Below are positions 7,980 to 15,514 of a stretch of 40,708 bases of DNA, piece by piece; position 1 is the stretch's first letter; each line of letters begins with the position of its first letter. The position numbers and the translations under genes are program-made. Location: contig UQXK01000013.1 in assembly GCA_900544985.1 (NCBI GenBank), positions 1 through 40,708 of the forward strand, written 5' to 3'. This stretch comes from an uncultured Eubacteriales bacterium. GTDB taxonomy: Bacteria > Bacillota > Clostridia > Oscillospirales > CAG-272. Below the pieces are notes generated by a model. The model had not been told where the DNA came from and searched no databases. It saw nothing but the letters and a program-made list of their open reading frames with translations.

Positions 7980-8759
7980 ATGATTTTAGCCGTGGATATA
8001 GGAAATTCGAATATACACATGGGATTTTTCAGTGACGATTCCCTTGTCTGTTCGTTTAATATAGGCACAAACAAAGACCGCACATCAGATGAATATCTAT
8101 CATTGATACGCTCCGTTTCATCGAATAAGAATTGTGATATTACAGATATTTCTGGTATAATAATAGGCTCTGTCGTTCCTTCCGTAACGGAAATAATAAA
8201 AAGAGCATTGACGGAGATATCCGATGTTCCGATTATAATAGTAGGTCCCGGAACAAAAACGGGATTTTCCATAAAAATAAACGACCCGTCCGAACTCGGC
8301 GCGGATCTTGTCGCGAATGCCGCCGCAGCCGTTTCGAAGTTTTCGTCTCCTCTTGCAATAGTCGATTTCGGAACGGCGACAACCGTCTCCGTGATAGATT
8401 CAAATTCATCTTATATCGGCGGGTATATTCTTCCCGGAATAAAAATGAGCCTTGACGCGCTTAAAAATGCCGAGCTTCTTCCGAATGTTTCTCTCGATAT
8501 CTCAGCTCCCGCGATAGGCAAAACTTCAAGGGAAAGCATGATTTCTGGTGTTATACGTGGAGAAGCGCTCGCCGTCGAAGGATTTATAGATTCGTGCAGA
8601 AAAAACTATTTTGATAATAAAAATATAAATATCATAGTAACGGGCGGACACGCAAAAGAAATGATAAAATATCTGCCCCAAAATATAGTTTATTCATCAG
8701 CGCTGACACTTGAAGGGCTTTACGAAATATATAAATCAAACTCTAAGAAAAATCGGTAA
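7980..8759 (+). CDS. coaX: Type III pantothenate kinase
   Basis: Phosphorylates pantothenate, the first step of coenzyme A synthesis, using the ASKHA-fold type III enzyme. The 259-residue protein begins MILAVDIGNSNIHMG (phosphate-binding DxGNxN) and has GSVVPSVT, the family PGTKTG motif, DPSELGADLVANA and IVDFGTATT; the adenosine-side IVTGGHA is near the C-terminus. The frame opens 13 codons earlier, but the ATG at 7980 follows GGGAG at a normal distance and places the first motif right at the N-terminus as in the family. No biotin operon repressor-like fusion is present. An ECF S component follows 126 bases downstream on the same strand. Confidence 0.95.
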   Translation: MILAVDIGNSNIHMGFFSDDSLVCSFNIGTNKDRTSDEYLSLIRSVSSNKNCDITDISGIIIGSVVPSVTEIIKRALTEISDVPIIIVGPGTKTGFSIKINDPSELGADLVANAAAAVSKFSSPLAIVDFGTATTVSVIDSNSSYIGGYILPGIKMSLDALKNAELLPNVSLDISAPAIGKTSRESMISGVIRGEALAVEGFIDSCRKNYFDNKNINIIVTGGHAKEMIKYLPQNIVYSSALTLEGLYEIYKSNSKKNR

Positions 8760-8885
8760 TAATGTGTTTTATACGAGGTAAAAATACCTTTCAAGGATTT
8801 TATACCCGCAGAAATAAAGCACGTTTTACATAAATATTTTTCGCCGTATCCGCAAAAGGCGGAACGACAGTAAAGGAGGCTTGTT

Positions 8886-9509
8886 ATGATAACAAGCAAA
8901 AAACATTCATACATCTTCAACATGGTGGTTTTGGCACTGCTCACTGCTCTCATACTCGTGCTATCGATACTGGGAGTAGGAATAAAGTTGCCCATTCCGG
9001 GAACGACAAACATAAGCTTGACGCTTATTCCGATAGCTCTCGGAGCAATGATTCTCGGACCCGCTTCCGGTGCATTTCTCGGATTTGTATTCGGTCTTGA
9101 ATCATACATCGCAGGCGGAGTTATGGGACTTGACTTTTTCACGCTCACGCTCTTCACGGATCACCCTGTCATGACGGGACTTATCTGTATTCTGAAAACC
9201 ACTCTCGCAGGACTTGCGGCAGGCTTTATATTCAAAGCGTTGAAAAACAAAAACATGCTTCTTGCCGTATTTCTTTCGGCAGGTGTCGTTCCGCTTGTAA
9301 ACACGGGAATATTTATACTCGGTTGCTTTACAATACTTGACACGATAAAAGGAATCGCCGCTCAAAACGGAGCTACCGTAATGTATTTTCTGTTTATCGG
9401 TTGCGCCGGATTAAACTTTATTTGCGAATTCGTCTTGAATATGGTCTTCTCCCCCGCTCTTTACAGAATAATAATCGCCGTTAAAAAAATAATACAGAAA
9501 AATCACTGA
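8886..9509 (+). CDS. ECF transporter S component, probably for pantothenate
   Basis: A 207-residue membrane protein with about six hydrophobic segments, of the substrate-binding S-component type of energy-coupling factor vitamin transporters. The first helix VVLALLTALILVLSILGVGI followed by IPGTTNISLTLIPIALGAMILGP (read as two motifs, first helix and then the IPIALGAM segment) and the GFVFGLES region fit the family. A GGAGG lies 7 bases before the ATG. The position behind coaX, whose enzyme phosphorylates pantothenate, makes a PanT-like role likely, with uptake and trapping encoded together. The shared EcfA/EcfT modules are not in the window. The substrate is inference from context only. Confidence 0.8.
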   Translation: MITSKKHSYIFNMVVLALLTALILVLSILGVGIKLPIPGTTNISLTLIPIALGAMILGPASGAFLGFVFGLESYIAGGVMGLDFFTLTLFTDHPVMTGLICILKTTLAGLAAGFIFKALKNKNMLLAVFLSAGVVPLVNTGIFILGCFTILDTIKGIAAQNGATVMYFLFIGCAGLNFICEFVLNMVFSPALYRIIIAVKKIIQKNH

Positions 9510-9513
9510 GATA

Positions 9514-9545
9514 AAAAAGGAGACAGAAATTTCTGTCTCCTTTTT
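9514..9545. terminator. Intrinsic terminator after the ECF S component
   Basis: A perfect palindrome, with arms reading AAAAAGGAGACAGAAA and the reverse complement, giving a strong stem ending in T5. It can act in both directions but is placed for the plus-strand coaX unit. Confidence 0.9.
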
Positions 9546-9589
9546 CGTATCATATAAAATTTTCAGAATTAAAATCCGTTTATTATACA

Positions 9590-9637
9590 AAGAAGAGATG
9601 ACGCAGTCTGTCGTTTTTGCGCCATCTCTTCTTTTTT
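9590..9637. terminator. Terminator at the metA 3' end
   Basis: AAGAAGAGATG-ACGCA and its near-perfect complement form a 16-bp stem with one mismatch and a 12-base loop. The T run is on the plus strand and overlaps the metA stop region, so it backs up the previous terminator for plus-strand transcripts and sits directly behind metA. Confidence 0.7.
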
Positions 9638-10556
9638 ATTTTCCTATTTCGTTTATGTCATAAGGAGTAGACTGATATACAAAGTAGTTTAACCAGTTTG
9701 AGAATAAAAGGTTTGCACTTGAACGCCATTTGCAGGGCGGCTCTTTTGTATCGTCGTCATCGGGAAAATAATTATAAGGTATATCTATATCGAGACCTTT
9801 GTTTTTGTCGCGCAGATATTCACTGCGGAGAGTTCCCGCATCGTATTCGGAATGACCCGTAATAAAGATTTGCTTGCCGCGCGCCGTAGATACGGCATAA
9901 ACGCCCGCTTTCTCGCTCTCGGCAAGTATTTTGAGTTCCGGACAAGCAAGCACATCGTCTTTTAAAACAGTCGTGTGTCTCGAATGCGGGACAAGAAAAA
10001 CATCGTCAAACCCGCGGAACAAAATAGAGCCCTTGTGCGTAACACGGTGTTCAAATATTCCGAAGAGCTTTTTGTCAAGGTGCTTTTTCTCTATCCCGTA
10101 ATGGTAATATAAACCTGCCTGCGCAGCCCAGCATATATGCAAAGTGCTTGTCACGTGTGTTTTGCTCCACTCGAATATTTCGCATAGCTCTTGCCAATAT
10201 TCGACATCTTCGAATTCCAGGTGCTCCACGGGCGCGCCTGTTACGACCATGCCGTCATAATTGTTCTCTTTTATTTCGTCAAATGTTTTGTAAAAAGCTA
10301 AAAGATGGCTTTCGGGCGTATTTTTGGAGATGTGATTTTTCATCATAAGAAGTTCAAGCTCAACTTGAAGCGCGGTATTTCCCAACAACCTTGCAAGCTG
10401 TGTTTCCGTCTGTATCTTCGTCGGCATAAGATTTACGAGAAGAAGCTTTAACGGGCGTATATCCTGTGTGTCCGCGCGTATATTGTTTATAACAAATATG
10501 TTCTCTTCTTCCAAAATTTTTTCTGCCGGAAGACCGCTGGGAATTTTTATAGGCAT
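9636..10556 (-). CDS. metA: Homoserine O-acetyltransferase, MetA family
   Basis: Activates homoserine for methionine synthesis. The 306-residue protein has the MetA fold: RPLKLLLVNLMPTKIQTETQ (about 34-53), VVTGAPVEHLEF, and the nucleophile Cys142 in HICWAAQAG. Residue 111 is Glu. In this family Glu111 has been linked to acetyl-CoA use and Gly111 to succinyl-CoA use, so an acetyltransferase is expected although the family was named for succinylation. The frame opens three codons earlier at GTG; the ATG at 10554-10556 is chosen because GAGG lies 8 bases before it and the product then starts MPIKIP like its relatives. It is preceded by a leader peptide and terminator that look like an attenuator. 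Confidence 0.95.
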   Translation of the reverse strand: MPIKIPSGLPAEKILEEENIFVINNIRADTQDIRPLKLLLVNLMPTKIQTETQLARLLGNTALQVELELLMMKNHISKNTPESHLLAFYKTFDEIKENNYDGMVVTGAPVEHLEFEDVEYWQELCEIFEWSKTHVTSTLHICWAAQAGLYYHYGIEKKHLDKKLFGIFEHRVTHKGSILFRGFDDVFLVPHSRHTTVLKDDVLACPELKILAESEKAGVYAVSTARGKQIFITGHSEYDAGTLRSEYLRDKNKGLDIDIPYNYFPDDDDTKEPPCKWRSSANLLFSNWLNYFVYQSTPYDINEIGK

Positions 10557-10582
10557 AAAAAACACCTCTTTCTGAAATTAAA

Positions 10583-10614
10583 ATAAAAAGAAGCCGTCAT
10601 TTTATCACGGCTTC
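10583..10614 (-). terminator. Leader terminator (attenuator) before metA
   Basis: On the minus strand GAAGCCGT and ACGGCTTC form a perfect 8-bp stem with a 9-base loop, followed at once by T5 and ATTTTA. It lies about 25 bases before metA and downstream of the metA promoter, so it would stop transcription before the gene unless prevented. The CGGAAG at its 5' edge is complementary to CTTCCG inside the leader peptide (10675-10680), an alternative pairing that would break the terminator. Confidence 0.8.
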
Positions 10615-10641
10615 CGTATCATTGTATTTGTCGATCGGTAA

Positions 10642-10728
10642 TTATAAGCAATAAGAAACGACGAAACAACAATCCGGAAGTCGCTTCATCATGTACATAT
10701 ATCCGTGTTGGCGAAAAACAGATATCAT
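10642..10728 (-). CDS. Candidate metA leader peptide (28 residues, Met/Cys rich)
   Basis: A short ORF between the metA promoter and its leader terminator. It has an AGGAG nine bases before the ATG, 28 codons and a TAA stop. The peptide contains MYMM at residues 11-14 and CC at 20-21 with another Cys at 27, a clear excess of sulfur amino acids. Ribosome stalling on Met (or Cys) codons could decide whether the downstream terminator forms, as in classical amino-acid attenuation. The region around the start (ATAAGCAA, 10730-10737) is complementary to the end of the ORF (TTGCTTAT, 10644-10651). That it is translated and regulatory is inference; the ORF, site and terminator are seen directly. Confidence 0.65.
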   Translation of the reverse strand: MISVFRQHGYMYMMKRLPDCCFVVSYCL

Positions 10729-10757
10729 CTTGCTTATCTCCTGTCACTTTTTTAATA

Positions 10758-10786
10758 ATATTAGCACGCTTTAAAAGATGTGTCAA
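10758..10786 (-). promoter_or_regulatory. Promoter of the metA leader
   Basis: TTGACA (10781-10786) and TAATAT (10758-10763) on the minus strand with a 17-base spacer. Transcription would begin near 10750, a few bases before the leader peptide's ribosome site. Confidence 0.8.
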
Positions 10787-10804
10787 TAGTTTTTTTACTC
10801 ACGC

Positions 10805-10833
10805 TTGAAAAACATTGTCGAATATGATATAAT
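10805..10833 (+). promoter_or_regulatory. Promoter upstream of the activase gene
   Basis: TTGAAA (10805-10810), 17-base spacer, TATAAT (10828-10833). It diverges from the metA promoter and would start a transcript near 10840, about 237 bases before the activase start codon. Confidence 0.75.
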
Positions 10834-10837
10834 AATC

Positions 10838-10890
10838 CCACAAATGCGAAGCGTTTGTGTTTTGCTATACAAAAAGCAAGCACAAACTCA
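10838..10890 (+). other. Alternative hairpins in the activase leader RNA
   Basis: Directly at the predicted 5' end, CACAAATGC and GCGTTTGTG pair as a 9-bp stem with a three-base loop. The same GTTTGTG can instead pair with CACAAAC at 10881-10887, closing a larger hairpin with an inner TTGCT/AGCAA stem. The two folds exclude each other. No known riboswitch was recognised. Confidence 0.45.
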
Positions 10891-10953
10891 AAAAAATTTA
10901 TGATATAATAAATATAATTTGATATCGATACTCTTTTCTCTCTTTAATACAAT

Positions 10954-11004
10954 GCTCTTAAATATAAGTGAGTGATTTTATTTATAAATTTAAGGGCTTT
11001 TTTT
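10954..11004 (+). terminator. Intrinsic terminator inside the activase leader
   Basis: GCTCTTAAAT and ATTTAAGGGC form a 10-bp stem (one G-U pair, 24-base loop) followed by T7. It lies between the promoter at 10805 and the activase start at 11077, so it could attenuate the operon or end a separate small RNA of about 165 bases. Confidence 0.6.
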
Positions 11005-11076
11005 AATCGTCTATTAAAAATTTTATACTTTAATATAACTGTACATAAAATTTATTTGGCAAGAAGGATAAAAAAC

Positions 11077-14007
11077 GTGGCTTCAAACAATTACACTCTC
11101 GGTATAGATATAGGATCTACAACCGCAAAACTCGCTTTGATGTGTGACGGAAAAATCGTATACAGCAAATATCAGCGTCACCGTTCAAGAATAATAAGTA
11201 CAACACTCGATATGCTTCGTGAAATGAAAGAAATATACCCTGTTGATAAAGTCCGTGTAACCATTTCCGGTTCTGCCGGAATGGGAATGGCGGAAAAAGC
11301 GGGAATCGACTTTATACAAGAGGTCTATGCGACGGGAGAAGTGGTATACAAACTCGCTCCCGATACCGGTGTTGTAATAGAACTCGGCGGCGAAGACGCC
11401 AAGGTAATATTTTTCAAAGGCGGCGTAGATGAGCGTATGAACGGTTCCTGCGCAGGAGGCACTGGAGCCTTTATCGATCAGATGGCTGTTCTCTTGAATA
11501 TGAGCGTCGATGACATGGATAAAGCAAGCCTTGAAGCTAAAAGGATATACCCTATCGCCTCCCGCTGCGGAGTCTTTGCAAAAACCGATATACAGCCTCT
11601 TTTAAACCAAGGCGCTTCAAAATCGGACATTGCAGCAAGCATATTTCAGGCAGTTGTAAACCAGACCATAACCGGACTTATTCAGGGACGCAAAATAGAA
11701 GGAAAAGTCATGTTTTTAGGCGGGCCTCTCTATTATTGCGAAGGATTGAAAAAACGTTTTTACGAAACGCTCTCTCTTACAGAAGAGACAGCCGTATTTC
11801 CCGAATATGCGCTCTATGCCGTAGCGATGGGCGCTTCCATGTACGCGCAGAACAGCGAGGAAATATCGTTTGAAGAACTTGAAAAAAGAATCGAAAACAG
11901 CGCAAAATGCGAGTCCCGCGGACTTGATACTCTGCCTCCCCTTTTCGCTTCAAAAGAAGAATACGATTATTTCGTTCAAAGACATAATAAAGCCACCGTA
12001 CCGCAAAAAGATATAAATACATATATCGGAAACGCATGGCTGGGCATAGACTGCGGAAGTACAACGACAAAACTCGTTCTCATCTCCGACGACCGCTCTA
12101 TTCTCTACTCTTTTTACAGTTCGAACAAAGGAAATCCCGTAAAGCTCGTAAAAGAACAGCTTGAAATAATATATTCTCTCTGTCAGAACAGAATAAAAAT
12201 TTGCGGCAGTTCCGTAACAGGCTACGGAGAAGAGCTTATCCGCCATGCTTTCAGAACCGACGAAGGCGTTGTCGAAACGATAGCGCATTATACAGCCGCA
12301 AAATATTTCCGTCCCGATGTCGATTTTATACTCGATATAGGCGGGCAGGATATAAAATGCTTTAAAATAAGAAACGGCGCAGTTGACAGCATTATGTTAA
12401 ACGAGGCATCTTCCGGGTGCGGTTCTTTTGTAGAGACATTCGCAAAGGCAATGGGATATAACGTTTCCGATTTCGCAAAACTCGGTATATTCGCAAAATC
12501 TCCCGTAAATCTCGGCTCACGCTGTACTGTATTCATGAATTCTTCCGTAAAACAATCACAAAAAGACGGTGCTTCGGTAGAAGATATTTCCGCAGGACTT
12601 TCCGCAAGCGTTGTAAAAAATGCCATTTACAAAGTAATACGCGCCAATTCTCCCAAAGAGCTCGGAAACTGCATTGTCGTTCAGGGGGGAACATTTTATA
12701 ACGATGCCGTTCTGAGAGCATTCGAAAAAGAAATCAAGAATAATGTCATCCGTCCTTCTATCGCAGGACTTATGGGCGCTTACGGCGCGGCTCTTCATAT
12801 AATGAAATCAAAAGAAAGCACTCTTCTCTCTCAAAAAGAACTTGAAACTTTCACTCATACATCAAATTCATCTATATGCCGCGGCTGTTCCAATAACTGC
12901 CACCTTACTATCAATCGCTTTTCCGACGGAGAAACTTTCGTTTCAGGCAATCAGTGCCAAAAAGCGCTCGGACTAAAAAACACGGAAGAGCTTCCGAATC
13001 TCTACGCATGGAAAAGAAACTTTTTCGAGAATTTAAAACCCGTTCGCGGAACAAGAGGAAAAATCGGAATTCCGATGGCACTTTCCATGTATGAGCTTGC
13101 GCCGCTTTGGAATGCGTTTTTCACTTATCTTGGGTTTGAAGTTCATTTTTCCGCGCTTTCCAACAGAAAAACATACGAAAAAGGTCAGTTCACTATTCCC
13201 TCCGATACAGCCTGCTATCCTGCAAAAATAATGCACGGACACATGGTAGAGCTTATGGAAAAGGGTTTTGAAAATATCTTCTACCCGAGTATCACATACA
13301 ATATAAACGAGCACGCGGGAGACAACCATTTCAACTGCCCGATAGTCGCATATTACGCCGAGCTTCTTAACGGAAACATGGAAGAGTTGAAAAACATAAA
13401 CTTTTTATATCCGTATGTAAGCATAGACAGCCCGTCCGAACTTTCCAAAACCATATACGATACAATACTCAAACTCGACCCGAAAGTATCGAAATCCGAA
13501 GTTTTGAAAGCGGCAAAATCGGGTTTTGCGGCATATAAGGAATATAAAAACAAAGTCAAAAACGAAGGCGCAAAAGCCATTGCCTATGCGAGAGAAAACG
13601 GAAAAAGAATAATGATTCTCGCAGGACGTCCGTATCATATAGACCCCGAAATAGGTCACGGCATAGATAAACTCGCGACATCTCTCGGTTTCGTTGTGGT
13701 AAGCGAAGACAGCGTTTGCGAACTTGCGCCAGTTCAATACGTAAAAGTCCTCGATCAATGGACGTTCCATTCCAGACTCTACCGCGCCGCAAGATATGCG
13801 ACGGAGCATAGCGACACAGAGCTTGTACAGCTCGTATCGTTCGGTTGCGGTGTGGACGCTATAACCACCGACGAGGTCAGAAGCATTCTCGAAGAAAAGC
13901 ATAAACATTACACACAGATAAAAATTGACGAGATAACAAATCTCGGCGCGGTAAAGATAAGACTGCGCAGTCTTATCGGCGCTCTTGAAGAAGGAGAGGC
14001 AAAATAA
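11077..14007 (+). CDS. Large acyl-CoA dehydratase activase (double ASKHA ATPase)
   Basis: A 976-residue protein of the 2-hydroxyacyl-CoA dehydratase activase type, which uses ATP to push an electron into a dehydratase iron-sulfur cluster. It has two BcrAD/BadFG ATPase domains. The first begins with GIDIGSTTAKLAL and carries the cluster cysteines in GSCAGGTGAF and ASRCGVFAKTD; the second begins near residue 350 with GIDCGSTTTKLVL and has SSGCGSFVETFA and GSRCTVFMNSS. A Cys-rich segment (CRGCSNNC) and a DUF2229-like C-terminal region follow. The open frame begins at 10972, but GTG at 11077 follows AAGGAT at a good distance and puts the first ATPase motif at the N-terminus. The partner gene abuts its stop. 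Substrate unknown. Confidence 0.88.
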   Translation: MASNNYTLGIDIGSTTAKLALMCDGKIVYSKYQRHRSRIISTTLDMLREMKEIYPVDKVRVTISGSAGMGMAEKAGIDFIQEVYATGEVVYKLAPDTGVVIELGGEDAKVIFFKGGVDERMNGSCAGGTGAFIDQMAVLLNMSVDDMDKASLEAKRIYPIASRCGVFAKTDIQPLLNQGASKSDIAASIFQAVVNQTITGLIQGRKIEGKVMFLGGPLYYCEGLKKRFYETLSLTEETAVFPEYALYAVAMGASMYAQNSEEISFEELEKRIENSAKCESRGLDTLPPLFASKEEYDYFVQRHNKATVPQKDINTYIGNAWLGIDCGSTTTKLVLISDDRSILYSFYSSNKGNPVKLVKEQLEIIYSLCQNRIKICGSSVTGYGEELIRHAFRTDEGVVETIAHYTAAKYFRPDVDFILDIGGQDIKCFKIRNGAVDSIMLNEASSGCGSFVETFAKAMGYNVSDFAKLGIFAKSPVNLGSRCTVFMNSSVKQSQKDGASVEDISAGLSASVVKNAIYKVIRANSPKELGNCIVVQGGTFYNDAVLRAFEKEIKNNVIRPSIAGLMGAYGAALHIMKSKESTLLSQKELETFTHTSNSSICRGCSNNCHLTINRFSDGETFVSGNQCQKALGLKNTEELPNLYAWKRNFFENLKPVRGTRGKIGIPMALSMYELAPLWNAFFTYLGFEVHFSALSNRKTYEKGQFTIPSDTACYPAKIMHGHMVELMEKGFENIFYPSITYNINEHAGDNHFNCPIVAYYAELLNGNMEELKNINFLYPYVSIDSPSELSKTIYDTILKLDPKVSKSEVLKAAKSGFAAYKEYKNKVKNEGAKAIAYARENGKRIMILAGRPYHIDPEIGHGIDKLATSLGFVVVSEDSVCELAPVQYVKVLDQWTFHSRLYRAARYATEHSDTELVQLVSFGCGVDAITTDEVRSILEEKHKHYTQIKIDEITNLGAVKIRLRSLIGALEEGEAK

Positions 14008-15321
14008 ATGCACGATACATCTTTTATCCCTTTTACAAAAGAGATGAAAAAGGATTACACTATTCTTGTGCCCAATATGCTTCCCTACCATTTCAAGATG
14101 ATAGTCAGCGTAATGAGAACATACGGCTATAATGTAGAACTTCTGGAAACAAGCGGACCGCAGATAGCCGAAACCGGACTTAAATACACACATAATGACA
14201 CATGTTACCCCGCCATACTTGTTATAGGTCAATTTATAGACGCGCTCACCTCCGGCAAATACGATCCGCACAAAACAGCCCTCATAATGTTCCAGACAGG
14301 CGGCGGGTGCCGTGCCTCGAATTACATATCGCTGATAAGAAAAGCGCTTGTAAAAGCCGATATGGCATATGTCCCGGTAATATCTTTTAATATGCTCGGA
14401 CTTGAAAAACACCCGGGATTCAAACTGAATTTTAAAATACTTCACGCAATGATGTACGGTATCCTTTATGGGGACCTCATCATGAGTCTTGTAAACCAAG
14501 TCCGCCCTTACGAGATAAACAAAGGCGACGCGGAAGCTCTCGCAGAAAAACTCACAGAGGAACTTTCTAAGGAAATCGGACGCTCCGGCAAAATAAAATA
14601 CAAAAAAATAAAAGAAAATTACGATCGAATAATAGATCTCTTTGCCAAAATCCCAATGCAAAGAAGAAAAGCCGTAAAAGTCGGCGTTGTAGGAGAAATT
14701 TTTGTAAAATACTCCCCTCTTGCAAATAACGACCTCGAACGTTTTCTCATAAGTGAGGGAGCCGAAGTCATCGTTCCGGGGCTGTTCGACTTCTGTTTGT
14801 ATTTTGTATATAATCTTATGACGGAACACACTATCTACAAAAAGAAAAATGCAATGTACCCTATTTATAAGATAATTTATAAATTTTTCTGCAACAAAAA
14901 GGAAGATATCAGCGAAGCGATAAGATGCGACGGAACATTCTCCCCATGGACTCCTTTTGACAAAATAACGCACATGGCAGATGGTATTATAAGCAATGCC
15001 GTCAAAATGGGAGAGGGCTGGCTTCTCACAGCTGAGATGATGGAGCTTGCGGAATCCGGCGCAAAAAATATAGTCTGCACACAGCCTTTCGGTTGCCTTC
15101 CTAACCATATATGCGGAAAAGGAATGATGAAACCGATAAAGGAAACCTGTCCCGATATAAATATCGTCGCCGTGGATTACGATGCGGGTGCAAGCCGTGT
15201 AAACCAGGAAAACAGGCTGAAACTTATGCTTGCCAACGCCGCAAAAAATCTGAAAGCGGAAGCACACAACGAAAATCAGACAGAAAAAAGCGAAGAGATC
15301 AAAACAGAACTTACTGTTTAA
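14008..15321 (+). CDS. 2-hydroxyacyl-CoA dehydratase (HgdB-like) component
   Basis: A 437-residue protein resembling the D/B component of 2-hydroxyacyl-CoA dehydratases and the C-terminal part of giant activase-dehydratase fusions. Conserved points are NDTCYPAILVIGQFIDAL (Cys for cluster), QTGGGCRASNY, a VGVVGEIFVKYSPLAN segment and QPFGCLPNHICGKGM with a Cys. Its ATG follows the activase TAA with no base between, and the ribosome site GAAGGAGAGG lies inside the activase 3' end, so translation is coupled. In many Clostridia the same two parts form one polypeptide of about 1400 residues; here 976 plus 437 residues make the same total. Confidence 0.85.
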   Translation: MHDTSFIPFTKEMKKDYTILVPNMLPYHFKMIVSVMRTYGYNVELLETSGPQIAETGLKYTHNDTCYPAILVIGQFIDALTSGKYDPHKTALIMFQTGGGCRASNYISLIRKALVKADMAYVPVISFNMLGLEKHPGFKLNFKILHAMMYGILYGDLIMSLVNQVRPYEINKGDAEALAEKLTEELSKEIGRSGKIKYKKIKENYDRIIDLFAKIPMQRRKAVKVGVVGEIFVKYSPLANNDLERFLISEGAEVIVPGLFDFCLYFVYNLMTEHTIYKKKNAMYPIYKIIYKFFCNKKEDISEAIRCDGTFSPWTPFDKITHMADGIISNAVKMGEGWLLTAEMMELAESGAKNIVCTQPFGCLPNHICGKGMMKPIKETCPDINIVAVDYDAGASRVNQENRLKLMLANAAKNLKAEAHNENQTEKSEEIKTELTV

Positions 15322-15325
15322 AAAT

Positions 15326-15365
15326 AATCTCTTTTTTCGCAAAGAAATTCGCCTGAGAGATTTTT
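15326..15365 (+). terminator. Weak terminator-like hairpin after the dehydratase gene
   Basis: AATCTC and GAGATT form a short stem followed by T5, a few bases past the stop. The stem is only 6 bp with a long loop; the stronger hairpin at 15485 may be the real end. Confidence 0.35.
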
Positions 15366-15484
15366 AACCGTATTATTTGTTTTGTAAATCTATATTTTTA
15401 TGCAAATGTTAAGCTTTTGATCATCAAAAAATGATAAGGTGAGACTTTACACTTTTATCCGATTTTAAAAAGCGGTATATAAAT

Positions 15485-15512
15485 AAAAAACACGGCATAA
15501 GCCGTGTTTTTT
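15485..15512. terminator. Bidirectional terminator
   Basis: A perfect 12-bp stem AAAAAACACGGC with loop ATAA between the convergent dehydratase and MATE genes; T runs occur on both strands. Confidence 0.9.
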
Positions 15513-15514
15513 AT

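Noticed and set aside
10557..10760. S-box (SAM) riboswitch or Met T-box in the metA leader
   Set aside because: No T-box GGTGG/ACCGCG element or SAM-I core was found; the leader ORF and terminator explain the region better.
10899..10920. Extra TATAAT boxes upstream of the activase gene as a second promoter
   Set aside because: No -35-like sequence at a suitable distance; the region is simply AT-rich.
13405..15342. A 645-codon minus-strand open frame
   Set aside because: It is antisense to the activase and dehydratase genes, rich in Cys, Tyr, Phe and Arg as expected for a shadow, and resembles nothing.
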